Origin: Pontibacter pamirensis
GTDB lineage: Bacteria > Bacteroidota > Bacteroidia > Cytophagales > Hymenobacteraceae
Reading direction: 5' to 3'
DNA length: 64,000 nucleotides
Assembly: GCF_010015475.1 (NCBI RefSeq)
Contig: NZ_SSNI01000001.1
Location: forward strand, 427,158-491,157
In this document: positions 1-10,300 of the stretch, in pieces
How positions within the stretch are numbered: the stretch's first letter is position 1
Layout: every line of letters starts with the position of its first letter
Notes under the pieces: generated by a model
Databases searched by the model: none
Told to the model about the DNA's origin: nothing
Seen by the model: only the letters and a program-made list of their open reading frames with translations
Position numbers and translations under genes: made by a program

Positions 1-2038
1 CGGAATTTATATCCCTATAAAGGGTTCTTTGTTTCCCCTGGTCTGTCAGCGTTATCTTCAGACGAGTACCAATGGCGGCTTTATTTGACTTTACTCCTTC
101 AAACTTTATGGCAATCCAATTATTGCTGAAAGAAGTACTTTCCTGATAGGTGTTTTTAAAAAGGGCATTCCTGTAGTTGTCGCCTTCAAAAGCACCACCC
201 ATCACCGCATAGATATCCTGGTCGCCATCGTTGTCTATATCACCGGCAGAAACGGCATGTCCTTTCTGCAGATGCCCGACACCCGCAGCGGTGGTTACAT
301 CCTGAAAGCTTTTACCCGCATTGTTTCGGAACAACTTGTTCGGAATGAGAGACTCAAAGCTCGGGTCTCCTGTGCCCAGGTACATGTCGAGCCAGCCATC
401 GTTATCGATATCCAGGAAGTTGCAGCCCATGGTATATAAAGCTTTGTTTATACCCATTGCTTCTGCTACATCCGTAAAGGTGCCGTCTCCGTTGTTGCGG
501 TAGAGCCTGGCTTTTTCGGCATCATTCGGTAAGCCCAGATACTCAGCCGCTACATTGTAAGACACGGTGGGTTCTGTGCTAAACTTAAAGCCGGAAACAA
601 AAATGTCGAGCCAGCCATCGTTATTAAAATCGTAAAACCAGGTCGGGAAAGACATCATGGGTTTATGCAGGCCTGCCTTTTCTGTTACATCCTCAAATTT
701 CAGCTGATCTTTTTTCCCTAAGCCCATGTTTCGGAACAAGTAGTTCTGCCCGTATAGCGTGGACACATAAATATCCTGCCAGCCGTCATTGTCGAAGTCA
801 CCGGAGGTTACCCCTTTCACATACTGGTTCAGCGCAAGACCAGCCTCTTCCGTGGCATTACGGAATCTGCCCCGGTGGTTGATGTATAATTCACAAGGGT
901 TGGGACTGAAGCGGTCAGATGTTTCATTGCCTATAAACAAGTCAAGCCAGCCATCATTGTTAAAATCGCTCCAGGTGGCTGTTTGTGTAGGATAAAAAGA
1001 TAGCAGGCCAACCTCTGCTGTTACATCTGTAAAGGTGCCATCGCCGTTGTTTCGCAGCAGTGAGTTAGGCTGTTTGCCTTGCTGCTCAAACCATGCACCC
1101 CGCAGCACCAGCACATCCATAAAGCCATCGTTATTATAATCAGCCTGCATCATGTTCAGGCTGTTGGTTATACCTGTCAGGCCGGCGCTCTCTGTGTGAT
1201 CAGAGAAGGAGCCGTCGCCATTGTTGTGAAAGTAATGGATCTGATCCCGCAGGCCGTATGAAGAAGCCAGTATGTCCAGGTAACCATCGTTATCGAAATC
1301 TTCCAGAATGGACCCTCCGGAAATATTGTCAACATCCACTCCTAAATTTCCTGCTACTTCTTCGAAAGGCGCTACAGGATAATCTGACTGGCTCTCAATC
1401 GGTATCAGCCATTTCTCCGGCACCTGGTGAGGATACTCCCCAAGCGTCATGTAGGCAATGTTCAGCAACCAGCGATAGTGCAAAGCACCAGGATTGCGTG
1501 TTAAAAGGGAAGTATAGCGCTCTATTGCTTTCCGGGAGCCGTTCGGGAGCTGGTGGAAACCGGGGCTGGCAATCGGGAAGATGCAGGAAGCAGAGGTATG
1601 GTTTATCAGGCAGTTTTCCTGTTCGCCCAGGCGCAGGTACGACTGGGCTATATCTGCTTCCAGTTTGTCTGCCAGGTCTTTGTCTTTCGGGGTAAAGCTG
1701 TAGGCTATCTGAGGCAGCTGCTGGTGAAGCTTCTCAAACAGTTTGGCCGCTTCTGCCGGTTCTCCTGCGCGGAGCAACTCCACTGCTTTCTGGTATTCGT
1801 AGTCAAACTTCTTCCTCCCGGTGGCTTCGCTTGCCAATGTATCAAAGTGCGCTACCCGGGCGTGGTTGGCAAACCTGTTATCCGCAACATAATACTTCTG
1901 CGCTACTTCCTCCAGTAGCACGACCATACCCGTGTGTCCGTTTTCCTGCTCTTCCCCGGCACAGGAAGCCAACAGGAGAGTGGAGGAAAGAAGAGAGCAG
2001 AAAACAGTTCTGATATATCTTTTTTGAAGCGTAAGCAT
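1..2038 (-). CDS. FG-GAP/ASPIC-UnbV repeat lipoprotein (CRTAC1-like), C-terminus cut by window edge
   Basis: The frame is open from the ATG at 2038 to base 1, about 679 codons, with no stop, so the gene continues outside the window. The N-terminus is a lipoprotein signal (LLLASC, Cys26). Residues ~60-130 look like TPR-type helices (paired alanine/leucine-rich segments). From about residue 240 there are repeated calcium-binding FG-GAP/VCBS blades of the type DFNNDGWLDIF. The last visible part (IKFEGVKSNKAAIGTRLKI) is the beginning of an ASPIC/UnbV domain. It is probably an outer-membrane or surface lipoprotein with a beta-propeller. It lies 38 bp downstream of the next ASPIC gene and is probably cotranscribed with it. 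Architecture differs from the three longer paralogues: TPR in front and ASPIC at the end. The biochemical role is unknown. Confidence 0.88.
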   Translation of the reverse strand, partial: MLTLQKRYIRTVFCSLLSSTLLLASCAGEEQENGHTGMVVLLEEVAQKYYVADNRFANHARVAHFDTLASEATGRKKFDYEYQKAVELLRAGEPAEAAKLFEKLHQQLPQIAYSFTPKDKDLADKLEADIAQSYLRLGEQENCLINHTSASCIFPIASPGFHQLPNGSRKAIERYTSLLTRNPGALHYRWLLNIAYMTLGEYPHQVPEKWLIPIESQSDYPVAPFEEVAGNLGVDVDNISGGSILEDFDNDGYLDILASSYGLRDQIHYFHNNGDGSFSDHTESAGLTGITNSLNMMQADYNNDGFMDVLVLRGAWFEQQGKQPNSLLRNNGDGTFTDVTAEVGLLSFYPTQTATWSDFNNDGWLDLFIGNETSDRFSPNPCELYINHRGRFRNATEEAGLALNQYVKGVTSGDFDNDGWQDIYVSTLYGQNYLFRNMGLGKKDQLKFEDVTEKAGLHKPMMSFPTWFYDFNNDGWLDIFVSGFKFSTEPTVSYNVAAEYLGLPNDAEKARLYRNNGDGTFTDVAEAMGINKALYTMGCNFLDIDNDGWLDMYLGTGDPSFESLIPNKLFRNNAGKSFQDVTTAAGVGHLQKGHAVSAGDIDNDGDQDIYAVMGGAFEGDNYRNALFKNTYQESTSFSNNWIAIKFEGVKSNKAAIGTRLKITLTDQGKQRTLYRDINS

Positions 2039-2076
2039 CTTCCTGGGTTAATTTTTTATGCCTTTAGCGGCTTTCA

Positions 2077-5000
2077 CTATTTAATCTTTCTGCTCTTCCC
2101 CTTGTAGTCATAAGCCACAACAGAGACGGCATTATCAGGCAAGGCAATGCTTCTGGTAGATTGCGAAAGGTAACCAGAACCGTAATAAAGCTCTTTTATT
2201 ATCTTTTTACCTGTGTCCAGTGTTATTTCTATCCTTGCATCAGATGGATTGGCCTTTATGACCTGTGCCTGTTTTGCAGAGCCGGTGGTGGTATAGGCCT
2301 GCAACGGACCGTCGTTGTTTGCTGTAAGCAGCAGCGGCTTTCCATTAGAAAGAGTCAGTTCAGCCATTCCTTTGGCATCGCCGTCTACAAAGAAGCCACT
2401 TTGCTGCAGGGTTCCCGGCTGGAAACCGCCCTTCCCATTTCCTTTCAGGAATAAACCTTTGAAAGCATCATAAGCTCCGCTAAGCACTTCTGGGGCTTGT
2501 GAGTTGCCAGCAAGCAGCACGTCCAGGTTTCCGTCGCCGTCATAGTCGTTCACAGTCATACCAAAAACGGGGGCAAACTGTGCTTCCATGGGCAAAGAAT
2601 TTATCCTGAACTTGCCGTTGCCCAGGTTCTCTATATAGCTAGAGTGCATGTTTACACTTCGCTGCACATAAGAACGCTGTATTTCTGCCGGAGACAATAC
2701 CTCTGTGACAGAAGCACGTGCGTAGCTGTCGTAACTGGTAAAACGCCTGCGCATGGATACCATCTGGTCAAAAATATCATCCCGGGGCCGTGCTGGAACG
2801 TTTTTCCCCATCACGTAATGTGCCACTATTGGGTCCATGCTGCCGTTGTTATCGTAGTCGGCGGCATAAACAGTTACAGGTTCATTGTCGGATGCTTTAA
2901 GCTTGGTGTTCAGGCCCAGGTTACCTGCTATATAGTCTATGTCGCCGTCGTTGTCGAAGTCACCTGCAGCCAGACTGTTCCACCAGCCGCTGGTATTAGG
3001 CAGCCCGGTAGCAGCAGTCACATTCTGCAGTTTGCCATTCACATTACGGAAGAAGGTGATGGGCATACCTTCACCTGTTACAATCAGATCAACAGCTTTA
3101 TCATTGTCGAAGTCTGTCCATAAGGCAGCGGTCAGCATGCCAAGGTTATGAAGTGCAGGGCACACCTTTGCCGAGGCATCACGGAATTTTCCGCCTTCAT
3201 TCAGCAGGATATAACTGATAGCCGGGGCCGGGTAGTGCTGCGGGTACACTCTGCCCCCAACAAACAGATCCAGGTCACCGTCGCCGTCTATGTCTGCCGC
3301 TGTTACAAACGACCCACTGGAGGTTGTGTTGGGCAGCGCCTGTACATCCAGGGTAAAGTTGCCCTTGCCGTCGTTTTTGTAAAGCTTGTCCTGGAAGTAA
3401 GGTGAGTTGGCCGGAAATTCGTTTCCACCGCTTACTACATACAGGTCCAGGTCGCCGTCGCCGTCTGCATCGAAGAACAGGCTGCCCATGTCTTCTTCAA
3501 ACTTTGTCTGGTCTGTAATGGCAGCGCTTGTAAAGGTGCCGTACTTTGACTGAAGGAAAATTCTGCCCGGATACTTAAAGGCTCCTCCCACATAAAAGTC
3601 TTCCAGCCCATCGCCGTTTACATCGCCCACGGCAATGCCTGGCCCGTTTTGAGAATATTTATGCGGCAGCAGCGGCTGTACCTTGAAATCGATATAAGGC
3701 TCCTCTTTGTGCACATAGTCAATTTTATATCTGGCATTGGCGCTTTGAAAAATTTGGGGTGCTGTATCTTTTTTAGGCTGCTTCGTGGCCACGGCGTCTT
3801 TATGAGCCAGCGTGAGCATTTGATTGGCTTTCACGTTTTCGAGGCGCTGTATTTTGCCATCAGGCCATGTCACCTCTACGGCAGCTATCACGGAGTCCTG
3901 GCCCAGGCCAAAGTGCAGAAAGGGCTCTACCGTGGACATAAAACCCCGGTATGGAGAATACTCCAGGAACTGCTCCTTACCATCCTGAGTCAGTTTAACC
4001 TTGGCACCGTAGCCAGCTGCGTTTGCTTTGTCTCCCTGCAGCTTTATGCGCAGGAAATTATTCCCGATGTGTTTTTCTGCGTTATTACGGTATACGAATG
4101 CTTTCCCGTTTATATTGTTTGTTACAAGGTCCAGGTCACCGTCGCCATCCAGGTCAGCATAGGCTGCACCGTTCGAGAAAGAAGCCACATCCAGGCCCCA
4201 GGCCTTTGTCTGGTTGCTGAAGGTAAAGTCACCCTGGTTCCGGTACATGTAATTCGATTTCTTGGCGCTTGGCAGCTGGTTTATTGCTTTCATAAACTGC
4301 TTGTTCAGCACCTCCGTGGGCACATTGCTGTTAAGGCCCTGCATGCGGTACATAATAAAGTCACGGTTGGTGATGTCTTTGGGAAAGCCATTCGTGATAT
4401 GCAGGTCTTTGTAGCCATCGTTGTCGAAATCGGCCAGCAGGGGGCTCCAACTCCAGTCGGTGCTATGTACACCGGCCAGTTGCCCGATTTCGCTGAACGA
4501 GCCGTTGCCGTTGTTCAGCTGCAGCGTGTTGCGCATGTACTGCGGTGTATAGCCGTTTTTAATTTCGGCCATAAACCGGTCATAGTTCATGCCCGCAAAC
4601 ATCAGTTTGCTCCGGAGATTGTCTTCCGGCAGCATATCCACGGTGATGATATCTACCAGCCCGTCGTTGTTGAAGTCAGCTACATCGTTGCCCATTGCCG
4701 ACTGGCTTTGGTGATTGAAGTAAGCTGCGGCCTTGTCGGTGAAGGTGCCGTTGCCATTGTTCAGGTAAAGGATATCGTTCGAGAGGTAGTCGTTTGATAC
4801 GTAGACATCCGGCCAGCCGTCCTGGTTAATGTCGCTGATAGCTACCCCCAGGCCATGGCCTTCCACAAGTATACCTGCTTCTTTGGAGACATCTGTGTAA
4901 GAGTTGTTCCCGTTGTTACGGTATAGCTTGTCTGTGTTCTTTCCGGAGCCGTTCCGTAACTGAGGGCGCAGCAGGTTCGGGTTCTTTTCTTCGAGCGTAT

Positions 5001-5634
5001 GGTTGAGGAGGTAAAGGTCCAAATCGCCATCCTTGTCATAGTCGAAGAAAGCGGCATGGGTAGAGTAGCTGTCGTCAGCAATACCGTATTGTTCGGCAGC
5101 CTCTGTGAAGGTATTGTCCTGGTTGTTGATGTAGAGCAGGTTTTTGCGCTGCTGTGGGTTGGCTTTGCCTGTCACACAAACGTAAATATCCTGATAGCCG
5201 TCGTTGTTCACATCTGCTACGGCTACACCGCCCGCCCAGCGGCCAGAGGTGTTAATGCCGGATTGTTCGGTGATGTCTTCAAACTTGAAGTTTCCTTTGT
5301 TCAGGTACAGCCTGCTTGGTACCATGTTGCCGGCAAAGAAGATGTCTTGCAGGCCGTCGTTGTTAAAGTCTCCTACCGCCACGCCCCCGCCATTATAGAA
5401 GTACTCAAACTCCAGTACATTGAGGGTTTCGGTTTCTGTAAGCGTGTTCGAAAATGTGATGCCTGTTGTTGTTTCAGAGAGGCTCTCGAAAAGTTTGGGC
5501 GCTGAAGGTGCTTCTTTTATCTCTCTCTGGCTCTCTTTTTCCTGATCAGTATCGCAGCTGGCAAGGGAAAAGATTGCAGCAAGTGATAGAAATTTCAGTT
5601 TGTAAAGCAGAGAGTCTTTAAATGATGTGTACAT
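2077..5634 (-). CDS. Giant FG-GAP/VCBS lipoprotein with central ASPIC/UnbV domain (1185 aa)
   Basis: A lipoprotein signal ends at LASC (Cys27). Two large sets of FG-GAP/VCBS repeats (motifs such as DFNNDGLQDIFFAGN and DVNGDGLEDFYVGG) flank an ASPIC/UnbV domain at about residues 530-605 (ends WPDGKIQRLENVKANQ). The Asp/Asn-rich loops are calcium-binding and each set should fold as a beta-propeller. It is clearly paralogous to the genes at 7301-10816 and 40444-43989: all share GITF(S/A)NT and YNGxGVxxGDxNNDG near the N-terminus. The family is common in Bacteroidota near SusCD and oxidoreductases but has no assigned reaction; binding of glycans or proteins at the cell surface is inference. A hairpin with a T-run (5650-5693) separates it from the upstream haloperoxidase gene. 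Confidence 0.9.
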   Translation of the reverse strand: MYTSFKDSLLYKLKFLSLAAIFSLASCDTDQEKESQREIKEAPSAPKLFESLSETTTGITFSNTLTETETLNVLEFEYFYNGGGVAVGDFNNDGLQDIFFAGNMVPSRLYLNKGNFKFEDITEQSGINTSGRWAGGVAVADVNNDGYQDIYVCVTGKANPQQRKNLLYINNQDNTFTEAAEQYGIADDSYSTHAAFFDYDKDGDLDLYLLNHTLEEKNPNLLRPQLRNGSGKNTDKLYRNNGNNSYTDVSKEAGILVEGHGLGVAISDINQDGWPDVYVSNDYLSNDILYLNNGNGTFTDKAAAYFNHQSQSAMGNDVADFNNDGLVDIITVDMLPEDNLRSKLMFAGMNYDRFMAEIKNGYTPQYMRNTLQLNNGNGSFSEIGQLAGVHSTDWSWSPLLADFDNDGYKDLHITNGFPKDITNRDFIMYRMQGLNSNVPTEVLNKQFMKAINQLPSAKKSNYMYRNQGDFTFSNQTKAWGLDVASFSNGAAYADLDGDGDLDLVTNNINGKAFVYRNNAEKHIGNNFLRIKLQGDKANAAGYGAKVKLTQDGKEQFLEYSPYRGFMSTVEPFLHFGLGQDSVIAAVEVTWPDGKIQRLENVKANQMLTLAHKDAVATKQPKKDTAPQIFQSANARYKIDYVHKEEPYIDFKVQPLLPHKYSQNGPGIAVGDVNGDGLEDFYVGGAFKYPGRIFLQSKYGTFTSAAITDQTKFEEDMGSLFFDADGDGDLDLYVVSGGNEFPANSPYFQDKLYKNDGKGNFTLDVQALPNTTSSGSFVTAADIDGDGDLDLFVGGRVYPQHYPAPAISYILLNEGGKFRDASAKVCPALHNLGMLTAALWTDFDNDKAVDLIVTGEGMPITFFRNVNGKLQNVTAATGLPNTSGWWNSLAAGDFDNDGDIDYIAGNLGLNTKLKASDNEPVTVYAADYDNNGSMDPIVAHYVMGKNVPARPRDDIFDQMVSMRRRFTSYDSYARASVTEVLSPAEIQRSYVQRSVNMHSSYIENLGNGKFRINSLPMEAQFAPVFGMTVNDYDGDGNLDVLLAGNSQAPEVLSGAYDAFKGLFLKGNGKGGFQPGTLQQSGFFVDGDAKGMAELTLSNGKPLLLTANNDGPLQAYTTTGSAKQAQVIKANPSDARIEITLDTGKKIIKELYYGSGYLSQSTRSIALPDNAVSVVAYDYKGKSRKIK

Positions 5635-5649
5635 GGATTTTAAAATCGA

Positions 5650-5693
5650 AAAAAGCAGTTTGCCGGTTTACTAACCTATGCAGACTGCTTTTT
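5650..5693 (-). terminator. Hairpin with T-run after the haloperoxidase gene
   Basis: The 10-base arms AAAAAGCAGT and ACTGCTTTTT (5650-5659 and 5684-5693) are perfectly complementary. Read on the minus strand the second arm runs into a T-tract. A short inner GGTT/AACC stem is also possible. It sits in the 85-bp gap after the gene ending at 5720 and suggests that the next gene (start 5634) is at least partly transcribed on its own. Confidence 0.55.
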
Positions 5694-5719
5694 AAAAAAA
5701 TATTCAAGATAAAGGCAGA

Positions 5720-7069
5720 CTACAGTTTTGCTGTTTGTGCTGCTTTGCGGGTTCGCAATTTAGTGAATACATGGTTTCCCACAGCCTTTCCCTGCTCAGC
5801 CCCAAGGTCACAGGCAGGGCGGAAGTGGATGCCTCCGTAAATCCGGCTTTCCCCTACTTCGTAAGCAGCCTCGTTAAAAGAGTTAAATTTACGCACGGGC
5901 AAGCCTATAGCAAGCTGCGTAGAATCAACAAAAGCATAGGAGTCTCCAAACTTATGCGTCAGCACGGTGGCTGCCGCCGCAGATATAACACTATGGCCAC
6001 TCGGAAACTCCGGGAATGGAGGCGTCTGCAGGATAGGGTCCCAGTCCGGGTCTATGTAGCGCTCTATGTATGTGTCCGGGCGAATGGAATTATAGGCGTA
6101 CTTGGCATCCCAGCAGGAAATAAATCCGTCAGCCAGCGCAGTAGTAACCATTACATAAGTTTCGGCAGCCTCCATCATATCCAGCTTGTTCTTGCGGATA
6201 GCGGAGCTGGTGATAGAAACCCAGTGGCCGGGAGGAGTTAACTTCTGCTGAAAATAGGTAACATGCCCTTTGGTGTAAGATATATTCGGGTTGTCATCCC
6301 AAAAACGTGCTATGAGAAGTTTCTCCTCGTCAATATCCTTCACAATGTTGTAAACCTCTATTGCCTCTTTGTAGAAATCAGATGTAGCCGAAGAGTCAAA
6401 GGCAGTTGCCAGCTGAGGCTTGAAATGCGCCGCAGAATCCATGACAAATGGTCTTATTTTATTCCAATGGGGCTCTACAGCAGGCATATAGTCAGGTGCG
6501 GTGGGTTGCCAGGAATCTGGCTTGGCAGAAATGACATGCCGGGTAAGTGCCCGTGTTTCTACATAGCCGTCTTTCTTTGCCCAGGCCAGTATATGTTCCC
6601 CCACCTGCCGGCCGTACGCAATAGAGTTTTGCAGCACCTCTTCACGGATGCCGATGTTCTTTACCTGAGCCAGGTATTCATTTTCGTATTCCTCCATCTT
6701 CAACTCGTCCAGGATAAGCTTCTTACCTACTGTGGAGAAGGCAATAATGCTCGACACAGGCAGGTACATCTCTTTTGTTGTATCAGGCTGTGGTATAGCT
6801 GTTAAGCCGTTATACTGGTTCGAGAGTGATTCGTAAGCAGGGTAGGCTGGGGCCAGAGCCTCGTACGCCGCAATGTTCGGGTAAGAGTAAATGCGGCTGG
6901 CAACAGGAGGAGTGAAAATATCCCTGATTATGATTTCACTTAAATGCCTGTTCCACACGATCAGTTGCGACTGCGAGAACTTATCCAGACCTGCCTGATC
7001 ATGTTTTTCCTCACAGCCAAACAGGATGGGTAGTGCCAGTAAAAGGAATAGTAGTTTGATACTTTTCAT
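5720..7069 (-). CDS. Vanadium-dependent haloperoxidase / PAP2-superfamily lipoprotein
   Basis: The start at 7069 gives a clean lipoprotein signal (MKSIKLLF...LFGC, Cys19); a longer reading frame begins at 7117 but only adds 16 residues ahead of the signal. Length 449 aa. The complete vanadate/phosphate-binding set of the family is visible: Lys323 and Arg330-Pro331 (KYAYNSIRP), the PSGHS motif with Ser357-Gly358-His359, and Arg409 with His415 (RIYGGIHF). With all these residues present the protein should be an active haloperoxidase or an acid phosphatase of the same fold; sequence alone does not separate the two. It is anchored outside the cytoplasm, between two ASPIC/UnbV lipoprotein genes, and probably acts at the same site as they do. 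Substrate unknown. Confidence 0.88.
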   Translation of the reverse strand: MKSIKLLFLLLALPILFGCEEKHDQAGLDKFSQSQLIVWNRHLSEIIIRDIFTPPVASRIYSYPNIAAYEALAPAYPAYESLSNQYNGLTAIPQPDTTKEMYLPVSSIIAFSTVGKKLILDELKMEEYENEYLAQVKNIGIREEVLQNSIAYGRQVGEHILAWAKKDGYVETRALTRHVISAKPDSWQPTAPDYMPAVEPHWNKIRPFVMDSAAHFKPQLATAFDSSATSDFYKEAIEVYNIVKDIDEEKLLIARFWDDNPNISYTKGHVTYFQQKLTPPGHWVSITSSAIRKNKLDMMEAAETYVMVTTALADGFISCWDAKYAYNSIRPDTYIERYIDPDWDPILQTPPFPEFPSGHSVISAAAATVLTHKFGDSYAFVDSTQLAIGLPVRKFNSFNEAAYEVGESRIYGGIHFRPACDLGAEQGKAVGNHVFTKLRTRKAAQTAKL

Positions 7070-7264
7070 AATCTTTGAGAGGATGTTGAGATACTGTAAA
7101 CAATTTAAAGCCACCATTAAGTATGCTTTTGTTGTCCCAAATTACTAATAGTACTTGTAAGTAACCAATTACTTTCAGACAAAACAAGTTCCTGTATCGG
7201 CTACAATTATTCAGAATTAAATATTGGTTATAAATTTTTGCTTCAAAGTAATTGCGAATTTAAA

Positions 7265-7298
7265 GAGAACAGCACGGAAATGAGAACAGCACGGAAAT
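7265..7298. repeat. Perfect 17-bp tandem duplication
   Basis: The unit GAGAACAGCACGGAAAT occurs twice head to tail (7265-7281 and 7282-7298), beginning two bases after the stop codon (complement of 7301-7303) of the FG-GAP gene. It is exact, so probably recent. It lies in the gap between that gene and the haloperoxidase gene and has no evident function. Confidence 0.8.
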
Positions 7299-7300
7299 AC

Positions 7301-10300
7301 CTATGGGCGCTGTGCGAGCGAGCCTGCCTGAGGCGCCACCTGTCTGCTCTTTCCTGTAAAGTCATAGATAGTAATGCTTTGTGCTCCTGCCGGTACAGCC
7401 AGTGTTCTGGACGACTGTGAAAGGTAAGCTGAGCCATAGTAAAACTCCTGCCGCACTTTTCTGCCATCCTGAAGCGTCACTGTGGCCCAGGCATCAGAAG
7501 GATTCAACTGTATCACTTCTTTCTGCTGCACATAAGTGAAGGTTTTCACCGGACCCTGGTTAGTGGCCGAGAGTACCATGCGCCTGCCTTCTGGTAGCGC
7601 AAGTTCGGCAATTCCTTTTGCATCGGTATCCACAAAAAAGCCACTCCTTGCAACAGGGACAGGGGCAAAACCGCCTTTCCCGTTGCCCTGCAGGTATAGG
7701 CCGATGGAGGCGTCGTACCATCCCGCCTGTATTTCTGTGCCGTAGTTATTGCCTGTCAGCAGCAGGTCTAAATTACCGTCTCCGTTATAATCGTTTGCCA
7801 AGATACCGAAGACCGGTGCTACCTGCGCCTGTACCGGCAATGGACTAATCTTGAATTTCCCATCTCCCAGGTTCTCGATATAGCTGCTTTGTAAATGAGT
7901 GCTTTTTGCTACGATGGCATCTGATAACTCCTCCTCCGAGAAAAGATCGCCATAGCCGATGCTGGCATACGATTCAAATGTCTGGAACTTCCTGCGCAGC
8001 GAAACCATCTGGTCTGTCATAGCGTCGCGTGGGTGGGCTGGGTAGTTTTTGTCCATCAGGTAACGGCCTAACACAGGATCTATACTTCCGTTGTTGTCGA
8101 AGTCTTTTGCCATAATCGTGATAGGTTGTTCACCGGATGCTTTATAATCTGAGTTAAGGCCGAAGTTGCCCCCTATGTAATCGATGTCCCCGTCGTTGTC
8201 GAAATCGCCGGCTGCCAGGCTGTTCCACCAACCGGTGGCATCTTGCAAGCCGGAGTCTTTTGTTGCGTTTACAAACCGGCCATTATTGTTTTTGATCAGG
8301 GTAACAGGCATCCATTCCCCTGCTAGCAGCAGGTCCATTTGCCCGTCCTGGTCGGCGTCTGTCCAAAGCGCAGCGGTAATCAGGCCCATCTCCTTAAGTT
8401 CAGGGAATACCTTGTCTGTTACATCTGTAAACTTACCGCCATCGTTCTGAAGGATATAGCTGTTAGCCGGTAAAGGATAGCGTTGCGGCACAACTCTGCC
8501 GCCCACAAACAGGTCCAGGTCACCGTCCTGATCATAGTCTGCCGCTATTACGCAGGAACCACTGGACCTGAGGTCAGGTAACGCGGAGGCATCTAAAGTG
8601 AATACTCCTTTGCCGTTGTTTTTGTAAAGCCGGTCTTGGTACTCAGTGGAACCTTCCTTAAACTCACTTCCCCCGCTTACGATGTATAGGTCCAGGTCAC
8701 CGTCATCGTCTGCATCAAAAAACAAAGTGCCCATGTCATCGCCGTGCTTCACTGCATCCGGAAAAGGCGCTTCTTTGAATTCGTCTGCCGACAACTGTAG
8801 GTAAAGCTTACCGGAGACATCAGAGGAGCCTCCCACGTAAAAGTCTTCCAGGCCGTCTCCGTTCACATCGCCCACGGCAATGCCCGGGCCACCTTGCGAG
8901 TACTTCTGCATGAGAAGGGGCTGTAGCTTAAAATCGACAAAGTCATTTTCCTGGTGCAGATAACGGATGCCGGTTTCAGTACTGTCGAGCACCTGGAAAA
9001 GCGTGGCGATGGTTTTGGGGCCAGGTGCAGCCTCCGGGGCTGCTGTGGCATCCGCATAGCGTACGGTTAAAACCTGATCTGCTTTTATGTTTTGTATTGT
9101 TTGCTGCCTGCCGTCCGGCCACACTATTTCCAGTGCATCTACCTGGCTTACTTTCCCCAGGCCAAAGTGGGCCACATTTTCTACTGTAGACTTATAGCCG
9201 CGGTACACAGAATGGTCGTGGTACAGTTGCTGGCCGCCATACTTTAAAGTAAGTTTCACGCCAAGCCCTGCTTTGTTCTTTGCATTGCCTTCCATTTTAA
9301 CGCGCAGGTAATGGCGGTCGGGCATCGTGTTTGCATCGTTTCTGTAGATAAAGGCTGCCTCATCAATGTTATTCATGATAAGGTCCAGATCGCCGTCGTT
9401 GTCCAGGTCAGCAAAGGCAGTGCCGTTGGTGTAGGAAGGGGCATCCAGGCCCCAGTCCTCAGACTTATCTGTGAAGGAGAGGTTACCGGTGTTCTGGTAG
9501 ATGTAGTTATGCACCTTTACACCCGGGAGTTCCTTGATCAACTTGGCCATAGTTTTTGCCTGATGCGCGTCGTCTCCAAACTGACCTTCCTGGCGCTTGT
9601 AGATAATGAAATCAAGGTTGGTAACATCCTTGCGGTACCCGTTCGTGATCAGAAGGTCCCGGTGTCCGTCGTTGTCATAATCAGCAAACAGAGGTGCCCA
9701 ACTCCAGTCTGTCCGGTGAATGCCTGCTAACTGGCCAACTTCGCTAAAAGTGCCGTTGCCGTTGTTTAGTTGTAAAGTATTGCGGATATACTGCGGCTGA
9801 TAGCCCAGCGAGAGGTTGCGCTTGTACCGGTCATAGTTAGGAGCCGCTATCATGGTTTTTTCCCTCAGGTTGTCAGGAGGCAGCATGTCAACGGTCATGA
9901 TGTCGAGCAGGCCATCGTTGTTGAAGTCGGCAATATCAGTGCCCATCGCATTCCAGCTCTGGTGCTTCATGTACTGTTTTGAGTGATCTGTGAAAGTGCC
10001 GTCACCATTGTTGATGTACAGGATGTCGTTGGTGATGAAGTCGTTTGCCGCATAAATGTCCGGCCAACCGTCGTTGTTGATGTCGGCAATGCCCAGGCCC
10101 AGGCCATACCCTTCAATGAGAATGCCGGCTTCCCTTGATACATCGGTAAAGGTGTTGTCGCCGTTGTTGCGGTACAGCCTGTCGGTGCTCAGGCCCTGGC
10201 CATTCACTTTTTTTGGCCGGGCATTGTTGCGCGGAAAACTCTCCAGCGCATTCGTAAGCAGGTACATGTCCAGGTCGCCGTCCTTGTCATAGTCAAAGAA

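Noticed and set aside
3649..4797. A 382-codon open frame on the plus strand
   Set aside because: It is antisense to FG-GAP repeats; the regular GAC/AAC/GGC codons of the real gene keep the opposite frame open. It has no signal, domain or sensible start.
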